NCBI GenBank assembly: GCA_905339215.1
Contig: CAJPFN010000048.1
Coordinates: forward strand, 1 to 41,730
Source: Rhizobiaceae bacterium
GTDB taxonomy: Bacteria > Pseudomonadota > Alphaproteobacteria > Rhizobiales > Rhizobiaceae
DNA length: 41,730 nucleotides
Direction of reading: 5' to 3'
A program made the position numbers and the translations under genes. Of this stretch, positions 1 through 8,529 are shown in pieces. Under the pieces are notes generated by a model. It did not search any database. It worked only from the letters and a program-made list of their open reading frames with translations, and was not told the DNA's origin. How positions within the stretch are numbered: the stretch's first letter is position 1; each line of letters begins with the position of its first letter.

Positions 1-211
1 CCCCACCCGACGCTTCGCGTCGAAAGATGTGCCGGGGACCCCGATTGCTTCGCAATCTCCCCGGACTTCTCGGCCGACGATCGATCCGCCGGCTCGATCG
101 GAAGATCGGCCTCGAAGCCCCACATGGGGGAGGTGGGCGCCGCCGCCCCGCCCTCATCCTGCAGCGCGAGCGAAGCGAGCCTCGAAGGAAGAGGGCGGAG
201 GTCGCCGACCC
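1..211. repeat. Mosaic of short palindromic intergenic repeats
   Basis: No gene is visible downstream of the E3 gene here. The stretch holds several hairpins. CGACGC-TTC-GCGTCG lies at 8-22. GATTGC-TTC-GCAATC at 43-57 is enclosed by CCGGGGA (32-38) and TCCCCGG (58-64). A longer imperfect stem pairs 148-160 with 186-198 (12 of 13 matches) around a GCGAGCGAAGCGAGC-like core. TTC loops and CCTCATCCT/AGGA-GAGG ends are typical of abundant short palindromes in rhizobial genomes; that comparison is from memory. They may also act as the 3' end of the dehydrogenase operon transcript, although no T-run is present. Confidence 0.6.
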
Positions 212-1609
212 TCAGATGTGCAGCGCGTGGCCGAGCGCCTTCAGCGCCGATTCCTGGAAGGCTTCGCCCAGCGTCGGATGCGCGGCCATCGTGCCGGCGA
301 CGTCCTCCAGCCGCGCGCCCATCTCGATCGACAGCGCGAAGGCCGCCGCCATTTCGGCGACGCCGGCGCCGACCGCCTGGACGCCTAGCACGACGTGGTT
401 GTCGGCGCGCGCCACGATGCGGACGAAGCCGTCCTCCGCCTGGAGCGTCATGGCGCGGCCGCTTGCCGAGAAGGGGAAGTTCCCGATCTTCACGTCGCGA
501 ACGGCCTTGCGCGCCTCTTCCGGCGACAGGCCGACCGAGACGACCTCCGGGTCGGTGAAGCAGACCGCCGGCACGGCGCGCCGGTCCCAGCTCCTGCGGT
601 GGCCCGCGACGATCTCGGCGACCATCTCGCCCTGCGCGATCGCGCGGTGCGCCAGCATCGGCTCGCCGGTGACGTCGCCGATGGCATAGACACCGCGCAT
701 CGAGGTGCGGCACTGCTCGTCGATGCGGATGAAGCGGCCGTCCATGTCGAGGTCGATCTGGTCGAGGCCCCAGCCCTCGGTCGCCGGCCTGCGGCCGACG
801 GTGACCAGCACCTTCTCCGCTGCGATGCGGATCTCACCCCCTTCGCCGGCTTCGGCGACAAGCGCGCCACCGTCCTTCGCCATGCTTTTCGCCCTGGCTC
901 CTGACATCACGCCGACACCGAGACTTTCCAGCCGCCGGACGACGGGACGGGTCAGTTCGGCATCGTAGAGCGGCAGGATGCGCGGCATCGTTTCCACCAC
1001 GGTCACGTTCGCGCCGAGCTTGGCGAAGGCCGTGCCGAGCTCCAGCCCGATATAGCCGCCGCCGACCACGGCGAGGCTTGCCGGCACGCGCTCCAGCGAC
1101 AACGCGCCGGTAGAGGAGATCACGTCGCCGCCGAAGGGCAGGTCGGGGAGTTCGACGGGCACGGAGCCCGTGGCAATCACGATCGCCTCGGCACGGATCA
1201 CCTGCTCGCCGGTTTCGGTCTCGACCACCACCGTCTTGCCATCGCGGAACCGCGCATGGCCCTCGATCGCCTTGACTCTCGCCTTCTTCAGGAGGCCGGC
1301 GACACCGGTGTTGAGGCGGCCGACGATGCGGTCCTTCCACGCCATCGTCCTGGCGAGGTCGATTTCGGGCGAGGCCAGCGAGATGCCGAGCGCGTCGCTG
1401 CCGGTTGCCATTGCCTTGACCTTGTGGAATTCGTCGGCGGCGTGGATCAGCGCCTTCGACGGGATGCAGCCGACATTGAGGCAGGTGCCGCCCGGCCGCG
1501 CCTTCTCGACGATGACTGTGTCGATGCCGAGCTGTCCGGCGCGGATGGCGCAGACATACCCGCCGGGCCCCGCGCCGATGACGAGCAGCTTGCAGGAGAT
1601 GTCCTTCAT
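212..1609 (-). CDS. lpdA: Dihydrolipoyl dehydrogenase (E3)
   Basis: E3 is the FAD flavoprotein that reoxidises the dihydrolipoyl group of E2 with NAD+. The 465-residue protein has the usual family length. An N-terminal FAD-binding GAGPGG motif is at 12-17, and the redox disulfide GGTCLNVGCIPSK has C43 and C48. A second, NAD-binding Rossmann motif (VVGGGYIGLE) is mid-protein. The C-terminal HPTLGE motif supplies the active-site His444 and Glu449. It starts one base after the E2 stop and is the last gene of the leftward operon, so it probably serves this complex specifically. Whether it also serves pyruvate or 2-oxoglutarate dehydrogenase cannot be seen here. Confidence 0.96.
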   Translation of the reverse strand: MKDISCKLLVIGAGPGGYVCAIRAGQLGIDTVIVEKARPGGTCLNVGCIPSKALIHAADEFHKVKAMATGSDALGISLASPEIDLARTMAWKDRIVGRLNTGVAGLLKKARVKAIEGHARFRDGKTVVVETETGEQVIRAEAIVIATGSVPVELPDLPFGGDVISSTGALSLERVPASLAVVGGGYIGLELGTAFAKLGANVTVVETMPRILPLYDAELTRPVVRRLESLGVGVMSGARAKSMAKDGGALVAEAGEGGEIRIAAEKVLVTVGRRPATEGWGLDQIDLDMDGRFIRIDEQCRTSMRGVYAIGDVTGEPMLAHRAIAQGEMVAEIVAGHRRSWDRRAVPAVCFTDPEVVSVGLSPEEARKAVRDVKIGNFPFSASGRAMTLQAEDGFVRIVARADNHVVLGVQAVGAGVAEMAAAFALSIEMGARLEDVAGTMAAHPTLGEAFQESALKALGHALHI

Positions 1610-1610
1610 C

Positions 1611-2981
1611 TCACTCCTCCACGAAGATCAGCGCCGGCGTCTCGACCAGCGTCTTCAGCCGCTGCACGAAGACCGCCGCATCCCAGCCGTCGATGACGCG
1701 GTGGTCGAAGGACGAGGAGAGGTTCATCATCTTGCGCGGCACGAACTGGCTGCCGTCCCACATCGGCCGCACCGCCATCTTGTTGACGCCGACCACGGCG
1801 ACTTCCGGATGGTTGATCAGCGGCGTCGTGGCGATGCCGCCGAGCGCGCCGAGCGAGGTGATCGTGATCGTCGAGCCGGACAGCTCGTCGCGCGTCGCCG
1901 TTCCGTCGCGCGCGGCCTGCGCCAGCCGCGCCGCTTCCGCAGCGCAGTCCCAGATGTCGCGCGCCTCTGCGTGGCGGACGACAGGCACCATCAGACCGGC
2001 GGGCGTCTGCGCGGCAATGCCGACATGGACGGCGGCGTGACGGCGCACGATGCCGGCCTCGTCGTCGAAGGTGGCGTTGAGCGCCGGCTGCTCGCCGACC
2101 GCCTTGACGATGGCGCGCATCAGGAAGGGCAACAGCGTCAGCTTCGTCCGGTCGGCGCGCTTCTCACCGTTCAGTTTGGCGCGCAGCTCCTCGACCGCGG
2201 TGACGTCGACTTCCTCGACATAGGTGATGTGCGGGATGCGCGACGTCGCCAGCGCCATCTTCTCGGCGATCTTGCGGCGCAGACCGACGATGCGGACCTC
2301 CTCGACGCCGTCCTTGCGCGCCAGGCCTGTCGCTGCGGCGGCCGGTTGCGGCCCGCGGGCGACGAAGGCGTCGAGATCCTCATGGGTAATGCGACCGGCC
2401 GGACCCGTGCCGCGAACCTGGCGAAGGTCGATGCCGGCCTCCCGCGCGCGCAGCCGGACCGCCGGCGAGGCGAGCGGCTTCTCGCCCTCGGCACGCGGCG
2501 CGCCTGTGCCGTGGATAGCTGTGCCGGACGTCTTCCCCCTCACCCGCTCGCTGACGCTCGCGTCCTCTCCCCGAGGGGCGAGAGGGCGCTGAGCGGCGGC
2601 GGGTTCCTCTTCTCCCCGCCGGGGGGAAGGGGGCGAGGACGAAGTCCGAGCCGGATGAGGGGGGATTTCTTCGGCCAACGTTTCGTCGCCGCCGCGGGCA
2701 GGTATCGGTTCTTCGCGAGCTTCGACCTGCCCCGCCTCGCCCGCGACCTCGATGCGGATGATGGGAGCGCCGACGGCGACCGTGTCGCCGATCTCGGCGC
2801 CGAGCCAGACGACCTTGCCCTCGACCGGCGAGGGGATTTCGACGGTCGCCTTGTCGGTCATGACGGCGGCGAGGATCGCGTCCTCGCGGACGAGATCGCC
2901 GACCGTGACGTGCCATTCGACCAGTTCGGCCTCGGCGACGCCTTCGCCGACGTCGGGCAGCTTGATGACGTGGATCGCCAT
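1611..2981 (-). CDS. bkdB: Branched-chain 2-oxoacid dehydrogenase E2 (lipoyl acyltransferase)
   Basis: E2 transfers the acyl group formed by E1 to CoA and is the core of the complex. The start is set at MAIHVIKLPD, two bases after the E1beta stop; the open frame runs 22 codons further upstream into E1beta. The 456-residue protein has an N-terminal lipoyl domain (about 1-80) with lipoyl Lys44 in MTDKATVEIP. The linker is Pro/Ala/Arg-rich. A peripheral-subunit-binding domain follows at about 171-206, then the acyltransferase domain ending in DHRVIDG (His427, Asp431). Residues about 107-149 of the linker are encoded by a palindromic repeat inserted in frame (listed separately). There is one lipoyl domain, as in most bacterial branched-chain E2 proteins. 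Confidence 0.94.
   Translation of the reverse strand: MAIHVIKLPDVGEGVAEAELVEWHVTVGDLVREDAILAAVMTDKATVEIPSPVEGKVVWLGAEIGDTVAVGAPIIRIEVAGEAGQVEAREEPIPARGGDETLAEEIPPHPARTSSSPPSPRRGEEEPAAAQRPLAPRGEDASVSERVRGKTSGTAIHGTGAPRAEGEKPLASPAVRLRAREAGIDLRQVRGTGPAGRITHEDLDAFVARGPQPAAAATGLARKDGVEEVRIVGLRRKIAEKMALATSRIPHITYVEEVDVTAVEELRAKLNGEKRADRTKLTLLPFLMRAIVKAVGEQPALNATFDDEAGIVRRHAAVHVGIAAQTPAGLMVPVVRHAEARDIWDCAAEAARLAQAARDGTATRDELSGSTITITSLGALGGIATTPLINHPEVAVVGVNKMAVRPMWDGSQFVPRKMMNLSSSFDHRVIDGWDAAVFVQRLKTLVETPALIFVEE
2535..2663. repeat. In-frame palindromic repeat element inside bkdB
   Basis: A repeat-like segment is embedded in the E2 gene. It starts CCCCCTCACCCG and ends CGGATGAGGGGG, so the ends are near-perfect inverted repeats. 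Internal palindromes include CTCTCCCCGAGGGGCGAGAG and TTCTCCCCGCCGGGGGGAA. The segment is 129 bp, exactly 43 codons, with no stop in the E2 frame. It encodes a Pro/Arg/Ser-rich stretch in the flexible linker. The CCCTCATCCG...CTTCTCCCC signature matches intergenic repeats that I recall from Mesorhizobium and Rhizobium. The ends were chosen by symmetry and could move by a few bases. Confidence 0.75.
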
Positions 2982-2983
2982 GG

Positions 2984-3997
2984 TCAGGCCTCCATCGCGG
3001 CGGCGAGTGCCTCGCCGACGCGGCGCGGGCCGGGGAAATAGTCCCATTCCTGGGCGTGCGGATACGGCGTGTCCCAGCCTGTGACACGCTGCACCGGTGC
3101 CTCGAGATGCCAGAAGCAGTGCTCCTGGACGAGAGCGGCGAGCTCGGCGCCGAAGCCCGACGTGAGCGTCGCCTCATGCAGGACGACGCAGCGGCCGGTC
3201 TTCTTCACCGACGCCGTGATCGCGTCGAGGTCGAGCGGCAGCAGAGTCCGCAAATCGATGATCTCGGCGTCGATGCCCCTCTCCTCCGCCGCGGCCTGGG
3301 CGACATAGACCATCGTACCGTAGGCGAGGACCGTCACCGCCGAGCCCGCGCGACGGATCTCCGCTTTGCCGAGCGGCACGGTGTAGTGACCATCCGCTAC
3401 CTCGCCGGCCGGGTGCTTCGACCACGGTGTCACCGGCCGGTCGTGATGGCCGTCGAAGGGGCCGTTGTAGAGCCGCTTCGGCTCGAGGAAGATCACCGGG
3501 TCCGGGTCCTCGATCGCCGCAATCAGAAGACCCTTGGCGTCGCGCGGATTGGACGGCACCACCACCTTCAGTCCCGAAACGTGCGTGAACAGCGCCTCGG
3601 GCGACTGGCTGTGCGTCTGGCCGCCGAAGATGCCGCCGCCGGTTGGCATGCGGATGACGATCGGGCAGGTGAACTGGCCGGCCGAACGGTAGCGCAGCCG
3701 CGCCGCCTCCGAGACGATCTGGTCGTAGGCGGGATAGACGTAGTCGGCGAACTGGATCTCGATACAGGGTTTCAGGCCGTAGGCCGCCATACCGATCGCC
3801 ACGCCGACGATGCCGAGCTCCGAGATCGGCGTGTCGAAGCAGCGGGAGCGGCCGTATTTCTGCTGCAGTCCGGCCGTGCAGCGGAAGACGCCGCCGAAAT
3901 AGCCGACGTCCTCGCCGAAGACGACGACCGCCTCGTCGCGACCCATGGCGACGTCCATCGCCGAGCGGATCGCCTCGATCATGGTCATGCGCGGCAT
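2984..3997 (-). CDS. bkdA2: Branched-chain 2-oxoacid dehydrogenase E1 beta
   Basis: This 337-residue protein is the beta chain of the thiamine-diphosphate decarboxylase. It completes the active site with E1alpha and oxidatively decarboxylates the keto acids of Leu, Ile and Val. Visible family features are MTMIEAIRSAMD at the N-terminus, VVVFGEDVGYFGGVFRCTAG, the FDTPISELGIVGVAIGMA block and GGGIFGGQTHSQSPEALF with the conserved His. The transketolase C-terminal domain starts near 200. The GGVFRCTAGL region reads as branched-chain rather than pyruvate type. It lies between E1alpha (24-bp gap) and E2 (2-bp gap). Confidence 0.94.
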   Translation of the reverse strand: MPRMTMIEAIRSAMDVAMGRDEAVVVFGEDVGYFGGVFRCTAGLQQKYGRSRCFDTPISELGIVGVAIGMAAYGLKPCIEIQFADYVYPAYDQIVSEAARLRYRSAGQFTCPIVIRMPTGGGIFGGQTHSQSPEALFTHVSGLKVVVPSNPRDAKGLLIAAIEDPDPVIFLEPKRLYNGPFDGHHDRPVTPWSKHPAGEVADGHYTVPLGKAEIRRAGSAVTVLAYGTMVYVAQAAAEERGIDAEIIDLRTLLPLDLDAITASVKKTGRCVVLHEATLTSGFGAELAALVQEHCFWHLEAPVQRVTGWDTPYPHAQEWDYFPGPRRVGEALAAAMEA

Positions 3998-4021
3998 GGC
4001 CTATACCCCCGCCTTCTGCCG

Positions 4022-5522
<1,501 letters not shown>

Positions 5523-5648
5523 GCCGCATCCTCCCCAGCAAAGGGAATATCCGGAAGGACGAAGAATATCCTTCCATAGTCCTGCAGCCTAGGTAAAATA
5601 TCGGCACGTTCTTCTGTCAATCGTGGCCTTTTGGAAAGGATATTTCGT
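5523..5648. promoter_or_regulatory. Divergent bkd/bkdR control region with AATATCC repeats
   Basis: The gap between the ACT-like gene and the Lrp regulator is the most A+T-rich stretch of this part. It holds four copies of a similar half-site: GGAATATCC (5544-5552), AGAATATCC (5563-5571), AAATATCGG (5596-5604) and, inverted, GGATATTT (5638-5645). The first two starts are 19 bp apart, about two helical turns, as expected for phased Lrp/AsnC binding. The inverted copy sits just before the regulator start, so autoregulation is likely. No strong -35/-10 pair was identified. Confidence 0.55.
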
Positions 5649-6128
5649 ATGGACGCGGAACCGCGGCTCGATCGCATCGACCGGGCCATCCTCGCCGCAC
5701 TCGTCGACAATGGCCGCATCCCTAACGCGCAGCTGGCCGAAAAGGTCGGCCTGTCGCCGAGTCCGTGCTGGCAGCGCGTGCGCCGCCTGGAGGAGAGCGG
5801 CATCATCGCCGGCTACACGGCGACCCTCGACCAGGCGCGGCTCGGCGCCTCCGAGATCGTCATCGTCGAGGTTTCGCTCGACCGGCACGACGAAGAGGTG
5901 CTCGAGCATTTCGGGCGAGCGATGTCGTCTTTGCCCGAGGTGCTCGAGGTCTACCTGACCACGGGCGAGTACGACTACCTGATCAAGGTCGCTGTGAACG
6001 GCACCGCCGGCTACGAGGAGTTCCTGCGGCGCAAGCTCTACAGAGTGCGCGGCATCCGCCACTCGCGGTCGAGCTTCGCCATCCGCTGCCTGAAACGCGT
6101 GCAATCCTTCGTCCCGCCGGCGTCGTAG
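5649..6128 (+). CDS. bkdR: Lrp/AsnC-family regulator (BkdR type)
   Basis: This DNA-binding feast/famine regulator probably activates the divergent branched-chain dehydrogenase operon in response to a branched-chain amino acid. The 159-residue protein has an N-terminal winged helix-turn-helix (about 8-58: LDRIDRAILAAL, then NAQLAEKVGLSPSPCWQRVRRLE). A C-terminal RAM/ACT-like effector domain contains EVLEVYLTTGEYDYLIKV. The ATG at 5649 is preferred because GGAAAGGA lies 8 bases upstream; a TTG 18 bases earlier is in frame but lacks such a site. Divergence from the bkd operon is the classic BkdR arrangement. The AATATCC repeats in between are candidate sites. Confidence 0.88.
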   Translation: MDAEPRLDRIDRAILAALVDNGRIPNAQLAEKVGLSPSPCWQRVRRLEESGIIAGYTATLDQARLGASEIVIVEVSLDRHDEEVLEHFGRAMSSLPEVLEVYLTTGEYDYLIKVAVNGTAGYEEFLRRKLYRVRGIRHSRSSFAIRCLKRVQSFVPPAS

Positions 6129-6217
6129 CCGCCGCTCTTGCGTGCAAGGCCGGCAAATCCTACCAAGAATCGCGGGTCGGCGATGCAGCCTGGGCGAGAT
6201 CGGGAGAAGGGACGGCA

Positions 6218-6925
6218 ATGGCGCAATCGGCAACGCGACGGCGGGTGAGCCGGCTTCCGGCGGAGCGGCGCATCGCCGATATCATGGAAGCCGCACGGAC
6301 GGTCTTCGCCGAGAAGGGCTACGCCGAGGCCCTGATCTCCGACATCGCCGAACGCGCCGGCGTGGTCGAGGGCAGCATCTACCGCTTCTTCACCAACAAG
6401 CGCGACCTGCTGGTGCGCGTGGTCGAGCACTGGTACGAGGAGATGCTGGCGCGCGACGAGGAGCAGTTCGCCGGCGTGCGCGGCACCTGGAACCGCATCC
6501 GCTTCATCGTCCACCACCATCTGAGCTCGATCCGCAAGGAGCCGGCGCTGAGCCGCCTCGTCTTCCAGGAACTGCGCCCCGACCCGGAATACCGCAAGAC
6601 ACGGCTCTACCAGCTGAACCAGGCCTACACGCATCGCATCGTCGACATCGTGCGCGAGGCGGCTGCCGCGGGCGAGTTCCGCGGCGACGTGTCGTCCTCG
6701 CTGGTGCGGGACATGATCTACGGCTGCATCGAGCACCGCACCTGGGCGTTCCTACGCAACGAGGGCGACTTCGACCTCGAGCAGACGGCCGACGGCATCA
6801 CCGACATCATCTACCGCGGGCTGGCGCTGACACCCGCCGGCCCCGATCCGCTCGCCGCGACGGTCAAGCGGCTCGAGATCGTGGCGGAGCGGCTGGAGAA
6901 GCTGTCTTCGGCTCGCAACGGATAG
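6218..6925 (+). CDS. TetR-family transcriptional regulator (paralogue 1)
   Basis: This 235-residue repressor-type regulator has an N-terminal HTH at about 18-65 (RRIADIMEAARTVFAEKGY, then ISDIAERAGVVEGSIYRFF) and an all-helical ligand-binding domain of the kind found in acyl-CoA-responsive TetR proteins. The start is set by GGGAGAAGGG just upstream; the open frame extends far upstream without support. Over residues aligned from the HTH to WYEEML it matches the TetR at 21689-22453 at 47 of 59 positions, and the similarity continues through YGC(I/V)EHRTWA. It is convergent with the MaoC gene. Its likely targets are the acyl-CoA operons of the window; the ligand is unknown. Confidence 0.9.
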   Translation: MAQSATRRRVSRLPAERRIADIMEAARTVFAEKGYAEALISDIAERAGVVEGSIYRFFTNKRDLLVRVVEHWYEEMLARDEEQFAGVRGTWNRIRFIVHHHLSSIRKEPALSRLVFQELRPDPEYRKTRLYQLNQAYTHRIVDIVREAAAAGEFRGDVSSSLVRDMIYGCIEHRTWAFLRNEGDFDLEQTADGITDIIYRGLALTPAGPDPLAATVKRLEIVAERLEKLSSARNG

Positions 6926-6950
6926 TCGGCAAGGTCGCCGTCCAGCCGCC

Positions 6951-7382
6951 TCAGTCGCTCTTGACCACGACCAGCATGCGACCTCGCTGCACCGTCCGAT
7001 CGTCCTGGTTCAGCACCTCGAAATCGTAGGTGGCGAGGCTGCGCCCGGGCTTCGAGGTCGGCCGCACGCTTTCCACCGTGACCTTCGAGCGGATCGTGTC
7101 GCCGATCTTCACCGCGCCCATGAAGTCCCAGTTGATGTTGACAAGGCCGATGACGCGCTCGCCGAATAGGCCGGTATGGGTAGCCATGCCGATCGCCGTC
7201 GCCATACCGTGCGGGCCGTGGGCGATGCGGGTGCCGTGCGGCGAGGTTTTGGCGAAGGTCTCGTCGACATGGATCGGCGTGAAGTCTCCTACGAGGCCGG
7301 CAAACAGATTGACGTCGCCTTCGCCGATGGTGCGTCCGTGCGACATCGCGATGGCGCCGGCCACGAGCGGCTTCATGGTCAT
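6951..7382 (-). CDS. MaoC-like (R)-hydratase / dehydratase, hotdog fold
   Basis: This 143-residue single-hotdog protein has the hydratase-2 motif: DFTPIHVDETFA with Asp33 and His38, followed by GTRIAHG. Such enzymes add water to 2-enoyl-CoA thioesters, giving (R)-3-hydroxyacyl-CoA. GGAGGGG upstream supports the start at 7382; a second ATG two codons on is an alternative. It is transcribed leftward, separated from the dehydrogenase/reductase genes by a hairpin element. It may be a third gene of that operon or an independently expressed unit. Substrate is not predictable; the context suggests an enoyl-CoA formed by the neighbouring flavoprotein. Confidence 0.85.
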   Translation of the reverse strand: MTMKPLVAGAIAMSHGRTIGEGDVNLFAGLVGDFTPIHVDETFAKTSPHGTRIAHGPHGMATAIGMATHTGLFGERVIGLVNINWDFMGAVKIGDTIRSKVTVESVRPTSKPGRSLATYDFEVLNQDDRTVQRGRMLVVVKSD

Positions 7383-7545
7383 GGGTGTCCCCTCCGGAGA
7401 GTCAAGCGTTCAGTGCCGGCGAACCTGAAGCCGGCGAGCGCCTCGCGGTGGACCTCGTCCGGCCAGCGGTCGCGGATCGTTCCGGTATCGAAAGGATCTA
7501 CGGAACGCTGGTGGTGCGGCCTTTGCCGCGATGAAATCCGTTCTC
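7383..7545 (-). other. Gap with possible gene remnant, no intact gene
   Basis: Between the MaoC start and the hairpin element there is no intact gene with a ribosome-binding site. On the minus strand one frame stays open and reads plausibly, including VDPFDTGTIRDRWPDEV and REALAGFRFAGTERL. This looks more like the 3' end of a real coding sequence than random high-GC translation. It is not in frame with the MaoC gene. I could not assign it to a family. It may be the tail of a gene whose front was lost at the hairpin element, or simply leader DNA. Confidence 0.25.
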
Positions 7546-7666
7546 CTAGATGTCGTTGCTATGGAGGTTGTCCGTCCGGGGCCTGGATGGGAGGTTGTTG
7601 TTGCGAGACGACTAACCCCCTTCCAGGAGCCCCGGAATGGACAACCTCCATAGCAACGACACCTAG
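7546..7666. repeat. Long inverted-repeat hairpin element (MITE-like)
   Basis: A perfect 23-bp inverted repeat pairs 7551-7573 with 7639-7661 (arms begin TGTCGTTGCTATGG and end CCATAGCAACGACA). It extends outward (CTAGA against CCTAG) and, imperfectly, inward through CCGGGGC-CTGGA against TCCAGGAGCCCCGG. A further inner stem pairs CTGGATGGGAGGTT with AACCCCCTTCCAG, so almost the whole 121 bp can fold into one hairpin with a short apical loop. It begins at the stop codon of the short-chain reductase. No T-run follows, so it is not a standard terminator. A miniature transposable element or a structured RNA remnant is more likely. Confidence 0.65.
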
Positions 7667-8529
7667 TCACGGAAGTAGTCCGGCTTGCCGGTGGTCCAGG
7701 TCTCGCCCCAAAGCTGGCTGCCGCCGTCGACGGTGAGCAGTTCGCCGGTGACGTAGTTCGCCGCCGGCCCGCCGAGATAGACGCAGGCCTCGGCGATCTC
7801 CCAGGCCGAGCCGGCGCGCATCATCGGGTTAGAGCGCGGATAGGCGGCGCGCGCCTCGGGCGTGTAGACCTTCCAGCCTTCGGTCTCGATCGCCCCCGGC
7901 GCGATGCAGTTGACGCGGATGTTGAGCGGCGCCCACTCCACTGCGACGCTGCGGGTCAGGCCGATGACGCCGGCGCGCGCCGCCACCGTATGCGCCACGC
8001 CATGGAGGCCGTGGGTGGTGACGACGACGATGTTGACGATGCTGCCAGGCCGGCCGGTGTCACGCCATTGCCGGGCAGCGGCCTGCATCATGTACCAGGT
8101 GCCGTTGAGGTTGGTGTTGACGACCGCGTTCCAGCCCTTCGGCGAGAAATCGATCGCGGCCTGCGGGAACTGGCCGCCGGCGCTGTTGATCAGGATGTCG
8201 ATGCCGCCGAACCGTTGCCGCAACTGGTCGAACAGCCCGGCGACCGAGTCTGGCTCGCGTATGTCGGCGACGGCCGAATACGCGTCGAGGCCTTTGGCGC
8301 GCATCGCCTCTTCCACCGCCGCGAGCTTGGCCTCGCTGCGGCCGCTGACGACGACGCGCGCGCCGAGCCGGCCAAACAGCCATGCGGTGGCGCGGCCGAT
8401 GCCCCCGGCACCGCCCGAGACGAGAACCACTTTGCCGGCGAACGATCCTGGCGCGTAGATCGTCGGATGGGCGGCCAGCGCCTCGTCGTCCAGGCCGAAG
8501 CTCTCGGCGGAGGCCGCTGGCTCAGCCAT
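7663..8529 (-). CDS. SDR-family enoyl-CoA reductase-like (PECR/DECR type)
   Basis: This NAD(P)H-dependent short-chain dehydrogenase/reductase has 288 residues. The cofactor motif VSGGAGGIG is at 38-46 and NSAGG at 115-119. The usual Tyr-x-x-x-Lys catalytic pair is absent: the aligned segment HTVAARAGVIGLTRSVAVEW has Thr181 and Arg185 at those places. The same HxxAARAGV pattern is what I recall from mammalian peroxisomal trans-2-enoyl-CoA reductase, so reduction of an enoyl- or dienoyl-CoA double bond is more likely than alcohol oxidation. It overlaps the acyl-CoA dehydrogenase stop by 8 bp, so the two are one operon. AtuB/AtuG-type dehydrogenases are the functional alternative. Confidence 0.85.
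   Translation of the reverse strand: MAEPAASAESFGLDDEALAAHPTIYAPGSFAGKVVLVSGGAGGIGRATAWLFGRLGARVVVSGRSEAKLAAVEEAMRAKGLDAYSAVADIREPDSVAGLFDQLRQRFGGIDILINSAGGQFPQAAIDFSPKGWNAVVNTNLNGTWYMMQAAARQWRDTGRPGSIVNIVVVTTHGLHGVAHTVAARAGVIGLTRSVAVEWAPLNIRVNCIAPGAIETEGWKVYTPEARAAYPRSNPMMRAGSAWEIAEACVYLGGPAANYVTGELLTVDGGSQLWGETWTTGKPDYFRD

Noticed and set aside
1170-3041. Long rightward open frame of 623 codons opposite the E3/E2 genes
   Set aside because: It is antisense to two clearly conserved enzymes and its translation is Arg/Asp-rich without any family motif, the usual high-GC shadow.
7410-7670. 86-codon leftward ORF covering the hairpin element
   Set aside because: It reads through both arms of the inverted repeat, has no ribosome-binding site, and its composition is not protein-like. 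A different frame is the better remnant candidate.
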